DNA from: Streptomyces parvus
Lineage (GTDB): Bacteria > Actinomycetota > Actinomycetes > Streptomycetales > Streptomycetaceae
NCBI RefSeq assembly: GCF_014648875.1
Contig: NZ_BMRY01000011.1
Location: 62,001 to 126,000, forward strand
DNA: 64,000 nucleotides
Reading direction: 5' to 3'
Shown: positions 1 to 7,370 of the stretch, piece after piece
Numbering within the stretch: the first letter of the stretch is position 1
Layout: each line of letters opens with the position of its first letter
Made by a program: the position numbers and the translations under genes
The notes under the pieces: model-generated
Databases searched by the model: none
Seen by the model: the letters and a program-made list of their open reading frames with translations, nothing else
What the model was told of the DNA's origin: nothing

Positions 1-498
1 CGTCTCGGAGGAGGTGTGCAGCGAGGTGACCACCTCGACGAGCGGGAGGACCGGCACGGGGTTGAAGAAGTGCAGTCCGAGGACACGGTCGGCGCGCTGG
101 GTGGCCATGCCGAGGCGCATGACGGGGATGGCGGAGGTGTTGGTCGCCAGGATCGCCTCCGGGTCCTCGACGATCTTGTCGAGGGCGGTGAAGATCTCCG
201 TCTTGGCGGCGGCGTCCTCGACGACGGCCTCGATCACGAGCCGGCGGTCGGCCAGGTCGTCCAGGCTGCCGGTGAAGGTCAGCCGGCCGAGGGCGTCCTC
301 GGCGCTCAGGCGGTCCAGCTTGCCGCGCTGGACAGCCCGTTCCAGGGACACGGCCACGCGTTCGCGGGCCCGGTCGGCGGCGGCGCGGTCGGCCTCGCAG
401 ACGATGGTGTCCAGTCCGGCGCGGGCGCAGACCTCGGCGATCCCGGCCCCCATCTGGCCGCCGCCGACGACGCCCACCCGGGCGATGGGGGCGCTCAT
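1..498 (-). CDS. 3-hydroxybutyryl-CoA dehydrogenase, C-terminus cut by window edge
   Basis: NAD(P)-dependent oxidoreductase that interconverts acetoacetyl-CoA and 3-hydroxybutyryl-CoA. The N-terminal Rossmann fold is clear: MSAPIARVGVVGGGQMGAGI contains the GxGxxG-like glycine motif (GGGQMG), and further on come ATNTSAIPV and LHFFNPVPVLPLVE, the signature regions of the 3-hydroxyacyl-CoA dehydrogenase family. About 166 codons are visible, and the C-terminal substrate domain lies beyond base 1. The ATG at 498 overlaps the TGA of malate synthase (ATGA), so the two are translationally coupled. The grouping with both glyoxylate-shunt genes suggests a role in growth on acetate or C4 acids. I recall the same three-gene order in Streptomyces coelicolor (SCO0982-0984), from memory only. 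Confidence 0.9.
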   Translation of the reverse strand, partial: MSAPIARVGVVGGGQMGAGIAEVCARAGLDTIVCEADRAAADRARERVAVSLERAVQRGKLDRLSAEDALGRLTFTGSLDDLADRRLVIEAVVEDAAAKTEIFTALDKIVEDPEAILATNTSAIPVMRLGMATQRADRVLGLHFFNPVPVLPLVEVVTSLHTSSET

Positions 499-2087
499 GC
501 CCGCACCGCCGGACGGCCGACGAGGTGGCGGGCGTACGCCTCGGTGGTGAAGAAGGCGGGCAGCTCCTTGCCGAGCGCGGTGCGTTCGAACAGGTCGCGG
601 ACCTGGTCGAGCTGGGCCCAGGGGTACGTGGCGCCGAGCGAGGCCAGCTCCTCGTCGAGGAGCCCGAGCAGCGTCTCGCGGTCGACCGCCCGGTGCTTGA
701 GCCACTGCCAGATCTGGACCCGGGCGATCTCGGCGGTGGCCGCGTCCTCCATCAGCCCGTTCAGGGCGACGGCCCCCTGTCCGCGCAGCCAGGCGTCGTA
801 GTAGCGCAGGGCGACGGCGATGTTGTCGCGGACACCCTCCTGGGTCGGGCGCCCCGCAGTGCGGCGGACGGCGACGAGGTGCTCGGCGGTGATGTGGACG
901 TCGTCGCGGGTGCGCTCCAGCTGGTGCGGCCGGTCGCCGAGCACTCCGTCGAAGACGGTCCGGCAGACCGGGACGAGCCCGGGGTGGGCCACCCAGGAAC
1001 CGTCGAAGCCGTCCTCCGCCTCCCGTTCCTTGTCGAGCCGGACCTTCGCCAGGGCGGCATCCCTGGCCTCGGGATCCTTGCCGGGGATCTGGGCGGCCAT
1101 CCCGCCGATGGCGTGCGCGCCTCGCTTGTGACAGGTGCGGACGAGGAGTTCGGTGTACGCCCGCATGAACGGGGCGGTCATGGTGACGGTCGCCCGGTCG
1201 GGGAGGACGAAGTCGGGGCGGTGCGCGAAGTTCTTGATCAGGCTGAAGAGGTAGTCCCAGCGGCCCGCGTTGAGGCCGGCGCTGTGCTCGCGCAGTTCGT
1301 AGAGGATCTCCTCCATCTCGAACGCGGCGGTGATCGTCTCGATCAGGACGGTGGCCCTGATCGTTCCCCGGGGGATGTCCAGCAGGTCCTGGGCGAGGAG
1401 GAAGACGTCGTTCCAGAGCCGGGCCTCGTACCGGTTCTCCAGCTTGGGGAGGTAGAAGTACGGTCCGCTGCCCGCGTCGATCTGGCGCCGGGCGCAGTGG
1501 AAGAAGTAGAGGCCGAAGTCGACGAGTGCGGCGGCCACGGGACGGTCGTCGATGACGAGGTGCTTCTCGGTGAGGTGCCAGCCGCGCGGCCGGACCATGA
1601 TGGTGGCGGGCCGGTCGGTGAGCCGGTACTCCTTGCCGCTCGTGGTGGTGAAGTCGATGCGGCGGTCGATGGCGTCGATCAGGGTCAGCTGGCCCCGGAC
1701 GATGTTCTCCCAGGTGGGCGACGTGGCGTCCTCGAAGTCGGCCATCCACACCTGGGCGCCGGAGTTGAGCGCGTTCACGGCCATGGACCGCTCGGGCGAG
1801 CCGGTGATCTCCACCCGCCGGTCGGTGAGGCCGGGGGCGGGGCGGGCGACCTGCCAGTCGGGGTCGTTGCGGATCGGCTTGGTGGCCCGGGAGAAGTCGA
1901 GCGGGGTGCCGCCGCGCAGCAGCGCGGAGCGGCGGCGGCGCTCGGTCAGCAGGTCGAAGCGGCGGGCGGCGAAGGCCGCGTCGAGGCGGCCGATGAAGTC
2001 GAGGGCCTCGGGGGTGAGGACCTCCTCGTGCCGGTCCCCCGGTGCGCCGAGGACCTGGACGCGGCCGGTCGTGGCAAGGGTGGTCAT
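495..2087 (-). CDS. aceB: Malate synthase A
   Basis: Condenses glyoxylate with acetyl-CoA to malate, the second step of the glyoxylate shunt, in the cytoplasm. The protein is 530 residues, normal for the A isoform. It contains the family signature REHSAGLNAGRWDYLF and the upstream MVRPRGWHL segment, whose Arg belongs to the active-site region. The start at 2087 (MTTLATTGRVQ) has a good GAGGAG Shine-Dalgarno. It sits 79 bases downstream of isocitrate lyase on the same strand with no obvious strong terminator between, so a shared transcript is likely. The regulator at 3821-5311 probably controls it. Confidence 0.96.
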   Translation of the reverse strand: MTTLATTGRVQVLGAPGDRHEEVLTPEALDFIGRLDAAFAARRFDLLTERRRRSALLRGGTPLDFSRATKPIRNDPDWQVARPAPGLTDRRVEITGSPERSMAVNALNSGAQVWMADFEDATSPTWENIVRGQLTLIDAIDRRIDFTTTSGKEYRLTDRPATIMVRPRGWHLTEKHLVIDDRPVAAALVDFGLYFFHCARRQIDAGSGPYFYLPKLENRYEARLWNDVFLLAQDLLDIPRGTIRATVLIETITAAFEMEEILYELREHSAGLNAGRWDYLFSLIKNFAHRPDFVLPDRATVTMTAPFMRAYTELLVRTCHKRGAHAIGGMAAQIPGKDPEARDAALAKVRLDKEREAEDGFDGSWVAHPGLVPVCRTVFDGVLGDRPHQLERTRDDVHITAEHLVAVRRTAGRPTQEGVRDNIAVALRYYDAWLRGQGAVALNGLMEDAATAEIARVQIWQWLKHRAVDRETLLGLLDEELASLGATYPWAQLDQVRDLFERTALGKELPAFFTTEAYARHLVGRPAVRA

Positions 2088-2166
2088 GCGGTTCTCCTCA
2101 GCGGGGTGTGATCGGGGACGGCGGCCCCGGTCGCGGGGGCTCGGAGCGCCCGCGACCGGACAGGAC

Positions 2167-3447
<1,281 letters not shown>

Positions 3448-3678
3448 GGCGTGTCTCCCGAAGTCGTGTGGGTCGATCGTGTGAAGGGTGCTAAGTCCGC
3501 GTCACTGGGTGACGCGGCTTGCGAGTGCGGCCCACCGGACCTCCGAGGTGGAACGGTAAGCAATGCGCCCGGCGGATCGGGCCGAGATCCCGAGGAGAAC
3601 GACGTCAGGGCATGAAATCGTGCTCGGTACCTCGGCCCGGAGCCGGTGTCCGGTGGGCCGCATTGAGAACTCTGGCAG

Positions 3679-3756
3679 TGGCACTGAGTGCCAACAACGG
3701 GGTACGCATGCCAAGTTCTGCGAATCTTTCGGCGCACTTTGCCAAGGTTGCGAAGG
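3679..3756. promoter_or_regulatory. Operator cluster between aceA and the RamB-type regulator
   Basis: The gap 3448-3820 separates divergent aceA and the regulator. It contains a perfect palindrome, TGGCACTGAGTGCCA (3679-3693). It also has a direct repeat: TGCCAAGTTCTGCGAA (3709-3724) and TGCCAAGGTTGCGAA (3740-3754), 31 bases apart, about three helical turns. A third partial copy, TGCCAA, starts at 3689. The ACTTTGCCAA stretch inside the second copy resembles the AACTTTGCAAA consensus I recall for corynebacterial RamB sites. The rest of the gap shows no other gene or clear element. Assignment to this regulator is inference. Confidence 0.55.
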
Positions 3757-3820
3757 GTCGGGCACGTGCTACGACGGCTAAGGTTGCCGACATGTCGATG
3801 ACGGCGGGAAAGGCCCCGAT

Positions 3821-5311
3821 GTGAGCAAGACCTACGCGGGAGCGCGGCTGCGCCGGCTGCGTGAGGAGCGCGGGCTGAGCCAGGCGGAGCTGGCCCGGAT
3901 GCTGGCGATCTCGCCGAGCTATCTGAACCAGATGGAGCACGACTCGCGCCCGCTGACGGTGCCGGTGCTGCTCCGTCTCACCGAGGCCTTCGGGGTGGAT
4001 CCGGGCTTCTTCTCCGAGCGGGACACCGCCCGGGTGCTGGCGGATCTGCGGGAGGCGCTGGCGGACGAGGTCGGCGCGGCACGGGTCTCGGCCGCCGAGT
4101 TGTCCGAGCTGGCCTCCCGGCTGCCGGGAGTGGCGAACGTGCTGCTCGACCTCGGGCGGCGCAACCAGGCGCTGGCCGGGCGGCTGGCGGAGGCCGCCGA
4201 GCTGCGGGGCGGCGGCGGGACGGACCTGCCGCGCTCCCCGCACGAGGAGATCCGCGAGTTCTTCTACCGCCGCCAGAACTATCTGCACGAGGCGGACCTG
4301 GCGGCGGAGGAGCTGGCGGCGGAGATCGGGGTGCGGCCCGGCGAGGTCGTCCGGGCGCTCTCGGCCCACCTCACCGAGCGGCACGGCATCCGGCTGGCGA
4401 CCGCCTCGGAACGGCCGGGCGGGCCCGGACCCGGCGCACCCCGGGGGCGCCCGGACCGGCGGCCGGAGGGGGAAGGGCGTGCGGCGGACGCCGGGCGGCT
4501 GCACCACTACGACCGGGAGGCCAGGGTGCTGTATCTGTCCGGCCGCCTCCGGCCCGGGCAGCAGGCGTTCCGGATGGCGACGCAACTGGCCCTGCTCGAA
4601 TACGGCCCGGAGATCGACCGGCTGGCGTCGGAGGACTACGACGAGGGCTCGGCGACCTGGCCGCTGGCCCGGATCGGGGTCGCCAACTACTTCGCGGGCG
4701 CGCTGATCCTGCCGTACCGGGCCTTCCATACCGCGGCCGAGGAGGTGCGGTACGACATCGAGCGCCTCACCGACCGGTTCGGGCTCGGCTACGAGACGGT
4801 CTGCCACCGGCTGTCCACGCTCCAGCGGCCCCGGCTGCGCGGGGTGCCGTTCTCCTTCGTCCGGGTCGACCGGGCCGGGAACATGTCGAAGCGGCAGTCC
4901 GCGACCGGCTTCCACTTCTCCCGCGCGGGCGGCACCTGCCCCCTGTGGAACGTGTACGAGGCGTTCGCCGCGCCCGGTCGCATCCACGTCCAGATCGCGT
5001 CCATGCCCGACGGGCAGCGCTACCTCTGGACCGCGCGGGCGGTGACCCGGCACCGGGGCGGCTGGGGCGAACCGGGCAAGACGTTCGCGATCGGTCTCGG
5101 CTGCGAGATCCGGCACGCCGGGAGGCTGGTCTACTCCGACGGCCTCGATCTGGACAACGCGTCGGCCGCGACGCCGATCGGGATGGGCTGCCGGATCTGC
5201 GAGCGCCTGGACTGCCCGCAGCGGGCGGTCCCGCCGCTGGGGCAGCCGCTGGCGATCGACGAGAACAGCAGCACGTTCGTGCCGTACCCGGTGAAGGGGA
5301 CGCCCGCGTAG
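3821..5311 (+). CDS. ramB: RamB-type XRE regulator of the glyoxylate shunt
   Basis: Transcriptional regulator of acetate and short-chain fatty acid metabolism. The N-terminal helix-turn-helix (about residues 5-62) reads RLREERGLSQAELARML followed by ISPSYLNQME, a classic Cro/C1 HTH. The remainder matches the IrrE/DUF2083 architecture of RamB, including a Cys cluster near the C-terminus (MGCRICERLDCPQR) that could bind a metal or ligand. Length is 496 residues. The GTG at 3821 is used because the HTH begins immediately after it, with AAAGG upstream. It is divergent from aceA. In Corynebacterium RamB represses aceA and aceB; a Streptomyces homologue has been reported to activate, so the sign of control is uncertain. 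Confidence 0.85.
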   Translation: MSKTYAGARLRRLREERGLSQAELARMLAISPSYLNQMEHDSRPLTVPVLLRLTEAFGVDPGFFSERDTARVLADLREALADEVGAARVSAAELSELASRLPGVANVLLDLGRRNQALAGRLAEAAELRGGGGTDLPRSPHEEIREFFYRRQNYLHEADLAAEELAAEIGVRPGEVVRALSAHLTERHGIRLATASERPGGPGPGAPRGRPDRRPEGEGRAADAGRLHHYDREARVLYLSGRLRPGQQAFRMATQLALLEYGPEIDRLASEDYDEGSATWPLARIGVANYFAGALILPYRAFHTAAEEVRYDIERLTDRFGLGYETVCHRLSTLQRPRLRGVPFSFVRVDRAGNMSKRQSATGFHFSRAGGTCPLWNVYEAFAAPGRIHVQIASMPDGQRYLWTARAVTRHRGGWGEPGKTFAIGLGCEIRHAGRLVYSDGLDLDNASAATPIGMGCRICERLDCPQRAVPPLGQPLAIDENSSTFVPYPVKGTPA

Positions 5312-5337
5312 GGGTCCCCCGCACCGGGCGTCACGGG

Positions 5338-6801
5338 TCAGGAGTAGCGCAGGGCGATCGTGTCGCCGACCCCGATCACCTTGTTGCGGGCCGCCCCGGC
5401 GAAGGCCGAGCCGTCGACGGACACCTTCCAGGTCGCCGATCCGGCGTTTGCCTTGCCGTTGACGGAGGTGATCGTTCCGGTGCCGGAGGCGGGGACCACG
5501 GAGGTGACGCAGCCCGCCGGGGTGGCGGCGCTCGTCGCGGCGCTCAGGACGGCGCCGAGGGTGGTGGTCGTGCCGGTCGGGGTGAACGCGACCGAGCAGA
5601 CCTTCAGGGCGCCGGTGCCGTCGTCCACGGTGAGCGCCAGCTTCGTCGCCGTGCCGGCCGTGAATCCGCTCGCCGCGACCCACTTGGGCGCGCCCGGGGT
5701 CACCGGGGTGGGCGGGGCGGCCGTGAAGCCGCCGCCCGCGACGGCGCGCAGGGCGTCGAGGGAGGAGTAGGCCGACGGGGAGGTGTCGGACGGCTGGTAC
5801 TTGAATCCGCCGCCCGGGTTGTACTGCTGGGCGATCAGGAAGTCGAAGGGGGTCCGGCCCGCCGGGGTGAGGAAGTCGCCGGTCTGCGGGTTGATGCCGC
5901 AGGCGTTGAGCCCGGAGACGGCCCAGCCGTTGGAGCTGGTGTTGATGCCGTACATGGCGTTGAACGCGCCGGAGGTGTTGATCAGCTTGCTCTTGAGGAA
6001 CGCCTTGGCCTGGAGGATGTCGGGGTCGGTGTTGGGGACGCCGGAGGCGCAGAGCGCGGCCATGGAGGCCCCGGTCATGTCGATGTCGCCCGGCTTGGCC
6101 AGCTCGGTGGCGTTGCCCTCGGCCTTGGCGTAGGTCCAGCCGCCGTCGTTGTGCTGGTTGGCCCGGAGGCGGGTGACGATCTTGTCGACGAGTGCCTGCG
6201 GGACCCGCTGGCCGCCCGCCTGCGTTCTCGCGCCGCCCAGGGCGAGGGCGGCGAAGACGGTGCCGTTGTAGTTGGCGGAGGGGCCGAAGTAGCCGGCCTC
6301 CGCGTTCTGCCAGTAGCCGTAGATGTCGGCGATCAGGTTGCGCGAGGCGGAGACCCGGGCGGGGTCGATCCCGGCGGCGTACGCGTTGAGCGTGCCGCGC
6401 TGGTAGTCGGTGACGACGGGGGTGGCGGAGGGCCAGCCGGGGGTGGCCAGGAGGTTGCGGTAGACGGTGCGGGCGTTCTTGGTGGCGTCGCCGCCCGGGG
6501 TGACGTCCACGGCGGCCGTTCCGGCGGCGGCGAACGCGCTGAACGCCCATTCGTTGGAGAGCCCGGATCCGGCGTACGAACCGTCCGCCGCCTGGAGGGA
6601 CTTGACGTACGCCACACCGTTGGTCTTCGAGGTGGCGATCTGGGCGGGGGTCGAGGTCGCGGCGGCGGGAAGCGCCGTGAGGGCGAACGCCCCGAGGACG
6701 GCGGGCGCCACGACGGCGAGGCGCCGCCGCGTACGGGAGGCGCGCGAGGTATGGGAGGCGTGGAGGATCGGGGACGTACGGAAGGGGACAGAACGCGGCA
6801 T
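5338..6801 (-). CDS. Secreted prenyltransferase/squalene-oxidase-repeat protein with C-terminal DUF4430-like domain; putative B12-binding protein
   Basis: A 487-residue exported protein. ATG at 6801 follows AGGAG and gives a twin-positive N-terminus, hydrophobic stretch and an AAA-type signal-peptidase site (LPAAATSTPA). Residues about 45-380 carry alpha/alpha-barrel repeats with repeated helix-turn segments (AFSAFAAAGTA, FAALALGGART, MAALCASGVP). The last 100 residues look like DUF4430, ending in GVGDTIALRYS. An alpha/alpha barrel followed by a DUF4430-type beta domain is the layout of animal intrinsic factor and transcobalamin. No DxDD cyclase motif was seen, so a terpene cyclase is unlikely. 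A cobalamin riboswitch lies in its leader. The B12-binding role is inferred from architecture, riboswitch and the adjacent ECF operon. Confidence 0.75.
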   Translation of the reverse strand: MPRSVPFRTSPILHASHTSRASRTRRRLAVVAPAVLGAFALTALPAAATSTPAQIATSKTNGVAYVKSLQAADGSYAGSGLSNEWAFSAFAAAGTAAVDVTPGGDATKNARTVYRNLLATPGWPSATPVVTDYQRGTLNAYAAGIDPARVSASRNLIADIYGYWQNAEAGYFGPSANYNGTVFAALALGGARTQAGGQRVPQALVDKIVTRLRANQHNDGGWTYAKAEGNATELAKPGDIDMTGASMAALCASGVPNTDPDILQAKAFLKSKLINTSGAFNAMYGINTSSNGWAVSGLNACGINPQTGDFLTPAGRTPFDFLIAQQYNPGGGFKYQPSDTSPSAYSSLDALRAVAGGGFTAAPPTPVTPGAPKWVAASGFTAGTATKLALTVDDGTGALKVCSVAFTPTGTTTTLGAVLSAATSAATPAGCVTSVVPASGTGTITSVNGKANAGSATWKVSVDGSAFAGAARNKVIGVGDTIALRYS

Positions 6802-6879
6802 GTGCCTGCTCCTGGGGTGAGGGGCGCACGGCACCGCGCCGCCTCCCGGGCCGCGCGCGGCGGGTCGGGGCAGGCTGGG

Positions 6880-7032
6880 GGTGGCCGACGCCCGGACGCG
6901 TGGGTACGGCTTCTCCTGGGACAACCGCCGTCTGGGCATTCGGGCTCGGGAACGGCCCCCTGCCGTCCCACACCGCTGCGCGTCAGCCCCGGATTCGCAC
7001 CGGGTTCCCCCCTACGGCAGGCCAGGACGCTA
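6880..7032 (-). promoter_or_regulatory. Cobalamin riboswitch (leftward) with promoter
   Basis: On the minus strand a -10 TAGCGT (7032-7027) leads directly into an aptamer. Its conserved core is read from about 7012 downwards: GGGGAACCCGGTGCGAATCC, then GGGCTGACGCGCAGCGGTG, then a B12-box-like GAGCCCGAATGCC near 6940. The order GGGAA / GGTG / AATCC / GCTGACGCGCA is diagnostic of the cobalamin class. It precedes the secreted repeat protein starting at 6801. The outer boundaries are estimates. A GC-rich stretch (GCCGCGCGCGGC) between aptamer and ribosome site could be part of the expression platform. Confidence 0.85.
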
Positions 7033-7099
7033 CCCGAGGCGGCACGGGCGCGCCAGGGACCGCCGGGCGTGCGCCGGAGCGCGGGCGAGGGAGACACAG

Positions 7100-7260
7100 G
7101 ACACCTTGACGGCCTCTTCGAGAGCGTGTTCCAATCCGCCTGATACGCACTCAGCCCCAGGGGAAGCCGGTCGAAATCCGGCGCTGACCCGCAACCGTGG
7201 GCCCGCATCGCGCGGGCGAGCCGGACTGCCTGGGACCAGGAATCACAGCGAGAAGCGCCG
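7100..7260 (+). promoter_or_regulatory. Cobalamin riboswitch (rightward)
   Basis: A second cobalamin aptamer on the plus strand. The core at about 7158-7198 reads GGGGAAGCCGGTCGAAATCC, then GGCGCTGACCCGCAACCGTG, followed by a variable hairpin and a B12-box-like GAGCCGGACTGCCTGG (7217-7232). A TTGACG at 7106-7111 could be a -35 element, but no convincing -10 was found. The element precedes the wall-anchored protein and the ECF transporter operon. It is back to back with the leftward riboswitch, with under 100 bases between the two elements. Outer limits are approximate. Confidence 0.88.
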
Positions 7261-7295
7261 TCGCGGACTACGGCGTGGTTCGAACAGCCCCGTAC

Positions 7296-7318
7296 GGGCG
7301 GCCCCTTCGTGGCCGCCC
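7296..7318 (+). terminator. Hairpin between riboswitch and first gene, possible expression platform
   Basis: A perfect eight-base stem, GGGCGGCC (7296-7303) with GGCCGCCC (7311-7318), encloses a seven-base loop. It lies between the aptamer and the GTG start at 7371. There is no U tract, so it may act as a Rho-assisted terminator or a regulatory stem rather than a textbook intrinsic terminator. The function is inference. Confidence 0.45.
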
Positions 7319-7370
7319 CTCGCCGGGTGCTCTCTGCCACGCATGGCCCGCCCGGACGACACGAGGGGCC

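Noticed and set aside
3605..6973. Very long open frame on the minus strand antisense to the regulator
   Set aside because: Arg/Pro/Gly-rich translation with no domain, overlapping well-supported genes on both strands; a typical shadow of high-GC coding sequence.
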